64,000 nucleotides of DNA. Source: Salvator merianae (lineage: Eukaryota; Chordata; Lepidosauria; Squamata; Teiidae). Under the pieces are notes generated by a model. The model saw nothing but the letters and a program-made list of their open reading frames with translations, was not told where the DNA came from and ran no database searches. The DNA lies in contig QVOM02000116.1 in NCBI GenBank assembly GCA_003586115.2, forward strand, positions 28,125,062-28,189,061, given 5' to 3'. Positions 48,131 to 60,976 of the stretch are shown in pieces. Both the position numbers and the translations under genes were made by a program. How positions within the stretch are numbered: the stretch's first letter is position 1; each line of letters starts with the position of its first letter.

Positions 48131-49239
48131 TCTTTCTTTTCTTTTAAACATTTCATGTTGTTAGCTCAAATTCATGGGTCAGATTCACATTATGATCAGC
48201 TAAGGGCTCATTCATATCTAGATTTGTTTGTGCAATGTTGGAAACTGCCCATTAAGGCTTTATAAAGAAAAATCTGCATTATGAAAGCTTTGCAAGCCAT
48301 TTGTGTGATTGTTGCACAAGTAAACATGCATATGACTGAGCCTAAATTAAGACACCTAGATCCGTCACTGCAAGGGGAATGCACTCCATAAAATCCTTGC
48401 TTGGAAGAAAATTCTACTAAGAGCAATGACATTGAATCTTTGGGGAAAAAAGTATTTTCTTCATAGAGTCTTTGGAAATTTGCAGTATACAAGTCCAATA
48501 ATTAAATAAAATAAATACATAAAATTTGCTTCCAATTGAGTTTGATTTGTGCCAAGCTGTTTCGTAATTACCATAGGTGGTTTGAAGACTGTAGCTTTCA
48601 CCACTTTTCCTATATGGAAAACAAATGCAACATATTTACCTAAAAAGGGAAAATTACTGGCTAATGTAGTCATGGATAGAACTTTGAGGCCTATCATTAG
48701 GAGATTTTTTGAATGAAAAGTATCGTGTTTTTCCTTCTTAAATAGATGGACTGGGAAATGCTCACTTCTACAGAATAAGATAAAAGATTTATAAAACAGG
48801 AGACTAAAGGAGTAAGGGGCTCACTGGCGAGCCATCTGCATGATTTGGTGTTAAGTAATAGTATTATAATATTGCATGTATTTTGGGAAAAATCCAGAAT
48901 TTGCACAACATTTACAGAATCTCTTTTGCTTGGAGATGGCACTGTGATGTTCTCTTATATTTCACAAAGCATGACTTTGCATTTTTCAAGCCCATAAGCC
49001 TATGGTATTTACCAAATAGTAACCCACGGGATTGTAATGAAATAGATTTGAACACATTCTGCAATCAGATAAAAAATAAATTACAAACTTGGATATATTA
49101 AATCACATTTGAAGTACTGCTGGACCCTGTCACCTTTTTAATACCTTAATAGGGAGGAACAGAATTGAGAAGCAAATATTATGTGCAAAAATAATTGGTG
49201 ATGCACTGAAGCAAGGAATTTTACTCATTCAGTGGTTTC

Positions 49240-52200
49240 TTTTGGAACACTGGACATGCTTTATTTCAATTTTTCACAATTTATTTAAACATCTCACATA
49301 TACAAAATAGGTACAATTTTTAATTTTTTTTTGAGAAACAATGATTCCTTTCCTGCCCATTGTAGAGGATGAAAATGAGATTTAAAAGCATGGACACCTG
49401 ATGTTGAAGAAGAGGATGAAGATGGAGTGGTGAAGAAACAATCCACGTGCTTATTCTGGGGGTAAGATGGGACACTCTGACTTTATGGTGAGACAGATTC
49501 CAAAGAAACAATACAACTTAATACAGAAAACTGGCTTGATAGGTCATTTGTTTCCAAATTATACTAGCACCATTAAAATTCAAGTATTGGTAATATATGT
49601 TGTAATATTGAATTAGCACCTTTATCCTATGAATGAGACCAAAAGCACCTCAGATAATAGATAAGACTGTGGATCACACTTGGCTTAAAAGTGTATGAGG
49701 TAGTTCAAACCTTTGGAAGTTGTGGTTTTAAACTTCCTCTGTGGAAGATATTCAAAGGCCACAAGTGGTGCAGACTTTCAGGATTTTTTATTTGGTTTTT
49801 GTTTTTTTGTTTTTTGTTTTACACAAAGGCTGACATTTTCCACAACAAGGTGATAAAATCTTGAGAAAAAAAAACACAACTTTTGATTCCTTTGGGGGCT
49901 GTATTAAATTGCATTGCACATCGTTCCAATAAATCCTTCTCCTTCTCTTTCGCCCAGAGTTTAAGCAAGTAGATGAACAGAAGAAATGGAAGGAGTCAGC
50001 TTTCAGTATAAAAAAGAAATGGCAAAAGAGAATTTTTTTTCCTTTTTTTAAGTTAGTTGTAGTTCATTCATTTGAAACAGACTGGGCCAACGTCCACACC
50101 GAATTCTTGGTCAGCGCCACCAATGTCCAAAGGTGCAATGTCAAGGATGGGCAAGCGGGATGGCTTATTTGTTCTGTATTCAATAACTGTTTTGCCCGGT
50201 TTGTTGGTCTTTTTCTGCAAAGTGATAACAACAGTTAGTTAAAACAGGCACTTAAAGAAGTTAAAATACGGATTGCCACCACCAGGGATCAACAGAAGTC
50301 CCACTTCTTTTGCCTGCCATATCTACCTTAGCAGCCCCATTGTTATATACATATTGGGAGCTTCTGCATTCCATGTGTCTGAGTGAACCACAGAACTCAC
50401 TTCTTGACCTCAATCAAAGAATTTCGGTCAGGAAGTGCGAGGCAGTGGAGATCATTCCGGCAGCTCTTTGCATGATGGCTGCCAGTCCCAGCCTTATTTC
50501 AGAGGCCAGTAATGAAAGTTCCTGGCCTCTGAAGTTGCCAACTGGGGATATTTTCACTAGACACACAGAAATGGTCTGTTTCTGAGATTCCAGTGAAATG
50601 ATGTCAGGCTCTGCGTGCCCCTTAGGCTGGTCCAGCTGTCCACATGATGGATAGCTGCACCAACTTACATGTGGGAACACTTGAGAGAAAGCTTTAAAGC
50701 CATCTCCCCTTGGAGTTGTCTCCAGCGTGATTTGTGCACTGGAGACCACTCCACCATTAAGGCCCATATGGCTAGAACATTCCCTGGGAGAAATGGTCTC
50801 CTGGAGATCACTCTACCAAGAAGTTACTGTGTTCCCGGAAGGCAGCTAGGCTGATCCCAGTGGACCGTGTGGAAGCTGCCTCTTTGCTTCTCAAAATACC
50901 TGAGGTTCTGTCCCTGGCACTGTAACCACCTGCATTGTTAATAGTATTTATATTTCATTCTGGTTTCTATACACTAATACTGATATTCTCGAAAGTAGTG
51001 CAAATAAATAAGCCAAGCACGCATTTCCCAACATATGAGTTTTTTTGGGCTTGTATGTATGCAAGCAAGCAAGCAAGCAAGCACAACTGTCCTGTGAAAA
51101 ATAAACTGGACTTCATTCTAGAGGTAATGTCAAGTTAGCTATTCTTAGAAGAACTGGTTTGTCTATGATCTCTGTTAACCAACAAATTTCCCACAGCCAA
51201 TGTGAATTTCCCAAAGATCATGTAAGTGATTGCAAGAATTTTAAGTTAATGTTTTCTTAGAACTCATATCTGGTGCTGGGAATTTAACCAATAACACATA
51301 AGCAGGAAGTAAAGTTTTTGCAACAAGGTTTGTAAGCTTGCAGCAAGCCAGTTTTTGTTGGATTTCAAATCCCATCAACCTCAGTCAACACTGTCAATGG
51401 TCAGAGGTGAGAGGAGTTGAACCCCAGTTTTCCTGCTACTGTTTAACACCGGTATGCTTTCAATGTCAAAAGTGTGGCATTACTGTACAGTACAGAGTTT
51501 TTAATGCCCTTTGAAAAATACTTGGATAAGCAGAAAATTATGTCTGATGAACCAAATAAGCCTAATCTATTCTATTCTACCAAGTACTTTATTTATTTGT
51601 TTTTTGTTTGTATTTCTATCCAGTCCTGTATCTGAAGATTTCAGGGTGGGTGACAATAAAATCGTTATAAACAGACAGGCTAAAGCAGTGACAGTGCCTG
51701 TGTGGGGAGGGCATGTTGCTCCTTTGGCCCAAGGCTAGGGTAAAGAGGTGTGTCTTCACCACTTATCTGAATACATACAATGATGCATCTCAGAGGGAAG
51801 ACTGTTTCATAGCCTGGGGGTTATCACCAAGAATGCCCTCCCACACTTCCTTACCCCCTTATCTGCTGAAGTTCTATAATGTAGTAATGTAGTGATGTCT
51901 TTAAAAAAAAAAAAAGAAGGAATTGATACTCACAGAGCAGCCATCTTCAAGAACATTGAAAGTGAACCTGCTGTTGCCTTCAGCACGTAGCTCAACATCA
52001 TTGGATCCCAGCAGCATCACTGCCTTTTTAAGGTTGCCTGTTTCCTCATCCATGTATGCAATACTGTTTTTACAATGGTAGGTGATGTTCTGAGAAGCAT
52101 GGTTAGCTAGCAGGCGCAAGAAGGCAAGTTGGGTAGCCATGTCCTTGGCAGTCACACCTTCCTCATTATATTCAAACTAAAATAGACAGGAGGAATACTT

Positions 52201-55200
52201 CAGTTAAAACAATATTATATATTTAAGCTAGATTCATGTACATTTTGCTCTGAAGGCCAATATAATGCATCTGGACAGTGACATCACTATAAGAAATTAT
52301 TTCAGAATAAGAAATAATGAAACTGAGGTCCTTTCTGCCTTTAGTCAGGAGAAAGGGTCCATGTAGTAAGCTTCTGGGCCTCATAGATATATACATTAAT
52401 ATGACTCTATGAGGCCATGCCCCTGTTTGAATGCTCTGTCTGGTATCATCAGCAGACATGATTAAATGTGTCTACCAGCATACCAGAGGACCTGATCTAG
52501 AACACAGGAGACATGCAGAAGGGACACCTCCCATGTTTTGGACTACCAGGGGACACATTTCAGTGGCATGCCATTGAACTCCATTGCAACGTGTCCCCCG
52601 GAAACTCCAAGGCTAGCAACTTTTGTTCACAGCCCTCAGAGGCATTGAAGCCCATCCTCAAAGCCCATGTGTTCTGCAAGACTGCAGCATGGGCTGGCCT
52701 GGACCAGCCATAGCTGATCCAGCCCACGCCTTTCCATGGCTGGAATCTGTGGGCTTTTCAGTGCAGACAGGGCCTGAAATCTCTCAGGATGCATATGCAT
52801 GAATCTGGTAATGTACAGCTATCATTCATTTACAGTTGAGTAGGCTGCCCACAATGAAAACATGCTAGAGATTTATAGAAAATATAAAATTGTTAGATGC
52901 CGTCAATTTTGGATTGGTTTAAATATTGGAAATTATATTGAATTATTTTTCAAGAAACTTTATTTCTATACTCAGTTCTATCTATACTCAAATTTATCAT
53001 GTTTATTTGGAGGGATGGGTGCAGAGCTGTTGGGCCAGGCTCAAATTTAAAACAGTGTCTTTTTAAAAAATGTTGTACTCATTTTGGTACTATTTGTTTC
53101 ATCTGTTTTGGTTCAAAAATACGTTTCAGGTTGCCTCTGCACAAGCTGGTTCGTGGCCAGAAGTGAGGCAAATATTCTTGTAAAAAGACTGTCCAGTCTT
53201 CTGAGACTCTGGTTCTGTTGCAAGGAACAAGACCAGTACAGATTATATGGAATAAAAAGCAATGAGACTTTTGCCCCTGATTGCCTATGAGAGTTCTCCT
53301 TTATAGAAATACACCTATCAAAATGAATGTGGAATGGACAACTAACCTGAGTACCGCCAATGATAGTTTCTCCAAGCCATACATGCTTCTTCTCAGCAAG
53401 GTTCTTGCTAGTGTACCAGTTCTTAATTGGGATGTTGTCTGGATTGGCATGAATGCAACTCTCACCAGTTGAGAAGTCACAGTATGCCCTGATGGCATCC
53501 ATGGTGCAGCCTTGGTTAGGATCAATCCAGTAGTAGCCTGTCATTAAAAAATGCATATACACATTGCTGCAGCCATAGAAATGTCAGGAATGCAGAAAAT
53601 CCAAAATACACAAAAGCTGATTATGTAAATTATTCTGTATAGGTATTTAAAAATGTAGAGCAGTTTGCATGCAGGGGAACAGAAAAAGCATAAAATATTA
53701 TTTCTTCTGACATACATCTAGAATTAAAATAAGAAATTCAAATATAAAACTTGGAGGGTGGCATTTGTTCATAAATCCAGCTCTTACATCTTAACCAGTA
53801 CTATACTTCTATAGTTATGAGCCAACATAGCAAATCCCTACTGGACCATAGAAACTCACTAAGGCCTTTTCCACACTGGGCCTTAGTCTCTTCCAGGAAG
53901 GGGTTAAGGGGCCTGACTTCCATATGCTATCATGTGATAGGCATTCCAGGGGCAGGGCCTGCACTATTTTGTACCAGACTGAGCACAGAGTGGGATAGGG
54001 CACCCAAAACATATTCTATTGACGTAGTAGTAGATCCGTGGGGGACCCATTTTACAGTATGGCACTGAGATGGGCCCTCTTGGCACCTGTGCAGGCTCAA
54101 GGGCTGAGTGTAGCCTTCAGGGCTGGTGCTGGGACCTAGTAGGGGAGGGGCTGTACAAAATCGAACAGCCCTACCCCATCCCAGTGTGAGGCAGGTTGTG
54201 CATTCTGGGCCAGGACTTCCCATCTGGACTGGGATTGGGAGGGGGGAGCGTGGAAATGGCTTTAGTTACCTTGGGTGAGTAACTGCCTCTTAGCCTGGCC
54301 TATCGCACAGGTTTGTTGCAAGAGTAAAATGGAGGGAGAAAAATTAATGTGCACCACCCCGAGCTCTTAAAAGGGCAGAAATACGTCCATGTCACACATA
54401 CCACTGCTCCATTCAGGATGACTGAGTCTTAAGTCACGGCAAGTGCGAGCTGGGTTCTTTCTAGAGCCTTCTGGTGTCAGGAGAGTTTCAATTTGGTTGT
54501 TCAGTGTCTTCAGAGTGGCATCAACTTCATAGTCCTTGGGTCTGAGAGAAGGCTGATCTGCCCGGTAGTATTCTGCATCAAAGCCAATTTCATATCCACC
54601 ACCATTGACACCAGGGGGACCAGGGAGACCAGGAGCACCAGGTGGACCCTGAAAGTGTTCAAAGTTGGCATTAATATGCATTTATTTAAGTTAGATTTAA
54701 CCTAACTGTCCTTACGAATGGCCTAAAGAGAGTGTGGGCACGTGAAATCAAACAAACATGCATGCCCTTAATAAAATTTTCTCAAATTAAATGAGCAGCC
54801 CAGTTTTAGGCATGTCTGTTCTGAACGAAGCACAACAGCCTTCATTTGGGCTACTTCCCAAAGACAGTGTATGCGAGAACATGCTTTCCCAGGACTAAGG
54901 TCCACTACATGCAACAGGATTGGCTTTAGAAGAAGCAAGGACAAAATCAGGATATTAATATTAGAAAGGCTTGATGCAATTCTTATGCATCAACACCAAA
55001 TTCATACTTACAGAAGGTCCTGGGCTACCTTGTGACCCACGCACTCCAGCAGGACCAACAGGTCCAGGCATACCGTTACGGCCATCTTTTCCAGCAGGAC
55101 CAGAAGGACCAGCAGGACCCTAAACAAAGAATGGAAATGACTTCAGACTTATTTAATTGCATCAGTAGCATACTAAGAAAAATGTATAATAACATGCTTT

Positions 55201-58200
55201 TTAAAAAAGTAACATAGAGCATTTCATTATCCTATATAAACTGATAACTTAAATGACCTTACCCTTGGGCCAGCAGGTCCAGAAACACCAGGTGGGCCTT
55301 GTTCTCCATGATGACCCTGTGGTGGCAAGACAGATTTTTAGAACAGTAGCACAGTAGCTGAGAACAATATTTTGACTTGAACTTCTCCCCATGCAGAATA
55401 GTGATCTATGTGGAGTGCATTTGCATTGATCAGGAATGCGTTTTAAAAATGTTTTTCTTAAATACTTCAGAACAGAGGAACAAGTAACTTTCTAGAAGTT
55501 GTCAGATTCTAGCACTCATCAGTATAATCTAGTATGGGCAGTGTTCAGGTATGATGGGAACTGGAAATCAATAAAATGTGGAAAGCTGCAAGCTCTTGGC
55601 CAATGAGGGTTCAATCCCAAAGGGAAAAAATAATGCTGAAAAAAGTAGAATTGCACATAAAGAGGTCCTTTCCCCTTAGTCCTGTAGGATCAGAGCTTGT
55701 CCTCTTTTATTCAGGAACTGACAGAGTACGGAAAGTGGAAAAAGGACCCTAGCAATAGGACATTGTCAGTTGCTAGTAACAGCACACAATGCTGAGCTGT
55801 GTGAAGCAATTATTTGACTCTGCAGAATACATTTAATATATGTTAAGACACCACAAACAAGTACTCCTTAATTTTGGGTGTGGGTATAGATGTATGCTAT
55901 TCTGAGAAAATATTGTTGGTGACCATCAGAAGATGATTGTTACGGAGCAGAGAAGAAATCATGAAAGTTGGATTAAAAATAGGGCCTTTTAAGGGGAGAT
56001 CAAATGAGAAATAACAAAAAATGAATCCTTCAGCTGATTATTTCTTTCAGTGAATTCAGTAGGTATCAGAGAACTCCTTGCCAGGTGCCTGTGTGTCCAC
56101 AGGTATAACTTTAGAAACTCCAGCTCTAAATTATTATCCTATAGAGTAATCGTAAATTAATTATTTGCATGATCAACCTTATACAGTTGCCCAATCTGTG
56201 TTTGAGAGAATCCAGCAACCCTTGGGAAACAGTAAGTCACAAATGAAGGAAACACCTATTCTCTGAACACAATCACTCCCCCTAGTACCATCTTCCTATG
56301 TTTAATTCCACTACAAAACGCAAACATTGTGACGCTAACTTTTTCATAGGGAATAACTTCAAAAAACACTTGCATCTTTCTACTGTTTGATTCCATTGTT
56401 CAGACCACATACTTACAGCAATACCAGGCAACCCTTGAAGTCCATTGTGTCCTTTCAAGCCAGGCATACCCCTAGGTCCTTTGTCTCCAGTAACACCCTT
56501 TTCACCACGTGCACCTTGTACGCCCTAGTTGGGGAACAGAATCAAGCGAACAGTTAAAAATGGAGTCCCTTTGAACAGCTGTCCAACCCCTCAATATGAA
56601 TGTAAAGTTTTGATCTCTTTCTGGAGTTCGTGTGTAGAAAATCCTAGCTTTAGTCAAGAATAATTGCACTGAGGTAGACCTGAAGCTAAATATGGGTAAA
56701 AATCCTTTCATAATCACTGAGTTGAATCATTTGAGGTCTTCCTCTTGTTTTATTGTTGTGTTATCTGTTATTTTGTGACTGTCTTTCATGTTACTTGAAC
56801 AGGGACATCTTACTTTGTAAATGTAATTTCCTCAGGTATTGATTTTGATTCTCTCCTGCTCTAACCTCAGATCATGGGCAGCTTGTACATATTTCACTGC
56901 ATTTAAATATTACTCTTGACACTTGAGTTTTAAAGAATATTACATTTTACATTATGCAGCTATTTACATGTTGCCCATTTGAGCGCAGCTGGTCTAAAAC
57001 AGTTAACAGTACAAACATAACAGTCTAAATCAGATTTCACCAACCTAAGCTCAAATAAAGGTGACTCAAATGAGATGATAGCATATGGCCTTTGTGTTCT
57101 CATCCCATCTCTAATCCATCTTTTCTAGCCTAGAATGTTCATGAGTGAGAGGAGGGACAGATGGGTATCTGAATGACCCAACCTATGGACCATCTCTAAA
57201 CCATCTCTAAGCTTCCTCAGAGGTGCTTATTTTCCCCTTTGTGGAAACACAGTCCTAGTGTTCCTAATGTTGTACAGTCTGGGGCTAGGGATAGTGCATT
57301 CCACAAATCTAGTTGATACAAGATACTTTAAGGCTGAATAATCAAAAGTAGCAAAGCCAACAACAAAAGGCTAAGGGCCAGGTCAAACAGTTACAGAGCC
57401 TGGACTACTATATCTGTTAACACACCTCTGCTAAAACGGCCTTGTATATATGTTTGTATACAATTATCAGTTAATTTAGAGTGTTCACAAGGCACTCAAA
57501 GATATGGTGTGCGAGGGATTATGCTGGTGCCTTTAAAGCCTCAAGAACTTCCTCGTAAAGAGGAAACTCAGATTATATTCTGAGCCTTCTGCTTGTTCTG
57601 GTATTTTTGCATTTCTGCAGTTTCCATAACTCTGACTTCAATTCCCATTCCCATTTAGGACATCTGTATAAAAAGATTTGCTACAAGGAGGGAAGAAAAA
57701 CAAAACAAAGAAGCAAACTTACAGCGGGACCTCTTGGGCCAGCAGGACCAACAGGGCCAGAAGATCCAACAGGACCCTGAAATGATAAAACAAGAGCACA
57801 AACAGATACATGGTTTACTGCCAGGGAAAAAAAGTTGATTTTCTTTAGTGAAGAACTCATGGTCAAAGAAGAGTTTGATATTCACTATAAGTAAAGGAAG
57901 GGCAAAGGGCTCACACCTCTCTGCTTTCTGTATCTTTTATTAGAATTTCTTATATTTCTTTTTGTGGAAAGCTAAGCAATTTGTCACTTCCTTGAGACCA
58001 TGTTCATATCACCACAGGGATAAATGAAGGTGTATAACTTCATTTCAGCCATAATGAACAGGAAGCTTAAATCACATGACCTTTCTTGTGTCCAAGATGT
58101 TATGGAGGTTCAGAACCAGACAAACAGAGACCAGGATAACATGATACTCCATATTTTTCTTGGAACTAGTTGCACATTTAGGTCCTTTCTGCCTGGTCCT

Positions 58201-60941
58201 TATTCGGGGATATATCCCAGATAAGGCTCGGTGCAGAAAGAACCTTATTTTCTTTCAGGGAAACCATTTAGTGTAGTGACAGAAAGCTCATGAGATAGTG
58301 TACTGGGGTGAGGGCCTTGCTTCTCATTGCTCAAAGTGGTTGCTAGCATGGATTATTCCAACAACCAATTTGGAAAGACAGGAAATGTAACACATGCTCC
58401 TATCGTGTTACAGCTTCTTCAACAGACATGGGTAGGTACCACATCTTTCTGCTTCCTGTAGAAGCAACGATGAACAGAATAATTCCTTCCACTTTCTGTT
58501 ACAAATGGATACTACTGTAAATTTCAGCCACATGTGCTCCTCACTTAAAAAGACGGCGCTTTATATACTGAAAAACCGCATGACAGAATAAGCAAATTGG
58601 GAGGCATCTGCTGTTGAAAAATTAACAGCCACTAATTCTTGAAGGCAGTCATTTCAAAAGGAAGAGGGTTTGGGGACGAAGAGTGGAAACTGAAGTCTTC
58701 TCAGTGTGAACAGTAGGATAATCTTTGTACCGGAGATGTACAGTAATCCCTCTACATTTGCAGATCACAAGCAATAAGATCTGTGAATGATGAGGGAATA
58801 GCCACATCATATACAGTAGTGGGCTAATATTTCACTGGGGGTGTTGTAAAATTGTACCACATAATCATAATGTCTAAACTGCATACAGAAAACACAGGTA
58901 CATTTTCATTTGTCTAGGGAACTAAGTTATCCCGCCCATACTGATGGGTTAAGGGAGGGGAAAAACACTTAATGATGAACTCCCCTGCAACTAATAAAAT
59001 AAAAATTCAAAGACATATATATACGGAACCTGTTCAGTGGCTTGCTAAGCATATATTGAAGTGAGAAACAGAAAACATGTAACATGGGAAATGAAATGCA
59101 CCAGTGCCTCCCAGGAAAGGGTATTTCTTTTGGACTGGACAACTGAGCAGGAAGAATCTACACTGCAGCATCGGTTATAGCTAATCTTTGTACAATAAAA
59201 CTCAACCAAATAAAGAAATTCAACTGACTTCAATATGAAGCTCTAAATATCTGACATATGGAGAACTCTCTGGCAGCTTGATTCACAAGAGAGCTTGTTT
59301 GGTAAACATCTAGGGAAAAGACTAGGCTGAGTACGGCTCAGTGTTGAGTCCCAAAGACCTTCCAGTCCATCTGACTTAAATTGCCAGTTCATTTTTAAAT
59401 CACAGATTAAGGTCACATACAGGTTCACCACGATTTCCAGTTTTGCCAACAGGACCAACAGCACCATGGGGACCAGGAGCACCAAGAGCACCAGCAGGAC
59501 CAGAGTTGCCAGGGGCACCACGCTCGCCCTAAAAGGAAGATGCACGAGAAAAATGGATGAATTCAGTAAATTCACAGACACCAACCAGTGACAAGCAGAG
59601 GATCCCTCCTTACGGGGAGAAGGGCAGGATTACCTTGTAACCAGGCAGACCATCACGACCTGGGGGGCCATCGTTACCTGGGTTTCCCTGTGAAGGAAAA
59701 GATACCAATATGTTTAATACCATATATGAATTGGGAAAGGCTTTCCTTAATCCCTCTTGTTCCTAAATCATGGGACAGGTAGCAGTGGAATAACTAGTCT
59801 TTAGCCTTTTCCATTTCTGCTGGAATAATTTTGCTCCAGTTTATTAACTATACTGCAAAAAGTTGCAAAAAGCTATACTGCAATTGTTCTAAACTGTATG
59901 CTAGTGAAGGAGAGAAGAGGATCAGATCAAGTTGCAGCAGAATTTGCACTAACTACATTTCACAAAGATTTCCAAGCTTTAAAATTGGATATGGAATGCA
60001 GAGTTCATAAATCTGTGGATCCTATGAAATACAGTTACCCCTTGTAAACACAGTTTTGCTGTGACATGGTCAGTAAAATGTGATTTCCCTAGTTAAATAC
60101 AACCCTAGGAACTTGCAATAATATATTTTGGCCTTTGCGATGTCATTGCTTTGTAGTGGTAGACTGGGGATGCATCCACATAGCCTATAAAGGGCACCTC
60201 TCAAGGGTCTGAAGCCTGCCCTCTGTTGGTCTATAGGCTGCCTCAAAGGCACAGAAACTTCTCCTGGATCTATCCTAGGGCAGGATAAATGACTCCCAGG
60301 ACAGATCACTGGTAAATTTGCTTCCTTCTCCTTGGTGTGGAGTATCAAAAAAAGAAGGAGGTGCATCAATGGGCCAAATTCTGCCCATGCCATTTTCACG
60401 TAAGACCAAAAAAGGCGGACTTTTGGAGCCATTTCTGGTCTGCTGTGAAACGACAAGGATGGAACTTTCATTCTGCAGCTATGAAGATTAAAGAGGCCTG
60501 ATCTGTCTTGAGGTGTGATCCATTTGGCTGGCACCACTTCTGCCTATGAGGTAGATCCTGTGCCTCACCCTTTGAGACAGCCATAATCATGGTAACTGAG
60601 CATGCCTCTGAAGATGGGCCAGTTCAGGCTGCAGCAAAGCAGAAAGCCCATGATCCACACCAGATCCCCACTCTCATCTTGGCCTGGATCATTCAATCTG
60701 GGCCAAGTCTGATCTGCATGGCAAACACCAACACATGCCGTGCAGAAATTGCCTTAGAAATTTCTGCAGTAACACATGGCACAGTACTAATATGCATATG
60801 AAGAAAAAATTATCCAGCACTTCCTTGGATGAATATGAATACATTGTGACTGATTTTTTTTTTCCTAGAATCTATAATCTTTAATCAAGTGCTTGAGATG
60901 TTGGAATTTATAAGAGAAAATTATACATGAGAGATACATTT

Positions 60942-60976
<35 letters not shown>

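Larger units (their letters stand above)
39441..49239. other. Intergenic spacer between COL1A2 and the laminin relic, no gene
   Basis: Holds LINE tails (39985, 46508), CR1 pieces (41605, 47590), MITEs (39844, 40853, 45413), an inverted-repeat element copy (about 42303) and a decayed open frame (42906). Microsatellites lie at 44830, 45677 and 46050. No promoter or exon was recognised. Confidence 0.6.
49240..50067 (-). other. COL1A2: COL1A2 3' untranslated region
   Basis: About 830 bases from the stop codon to the distal poly(A) signals. The last 70 bases (minus strand) look strongly conserved with the human long-form 3' UTR as I remember it, including TTGTACCTATTTTGTATATG. That supports this as the real end. 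The cleavage point near 49240 is estimated. Confidence 0.8.
50215..51933. other. COL1A2 intron 51
   Basis: Contains an inverted-repeat family copy at roughly 50300-50900 (mini-palindrome near 50500), a GCAA microsatellite (51061-51083) and a TTTATTT-type repeat (51585-51860). Confidence 0.6.
55317..59420. other. COL1A2 introns 46, 45 and 44 (with exons 46 and 45 between)
   Basis: Apart from exons 46 and 45 and the 64-bp MITE at 58181, this is ordinary intron sequence. Nothing else was recognised. Confidence 0.55.

Noticed and set aside
59243..59584. Minus-strand frame of 113 codons across COL1A2 exon 44
   Set aside because: It is an out-of-frame reading of the collagen exon. The true frame is the Gly-X-Y one bounded by AG and GT.
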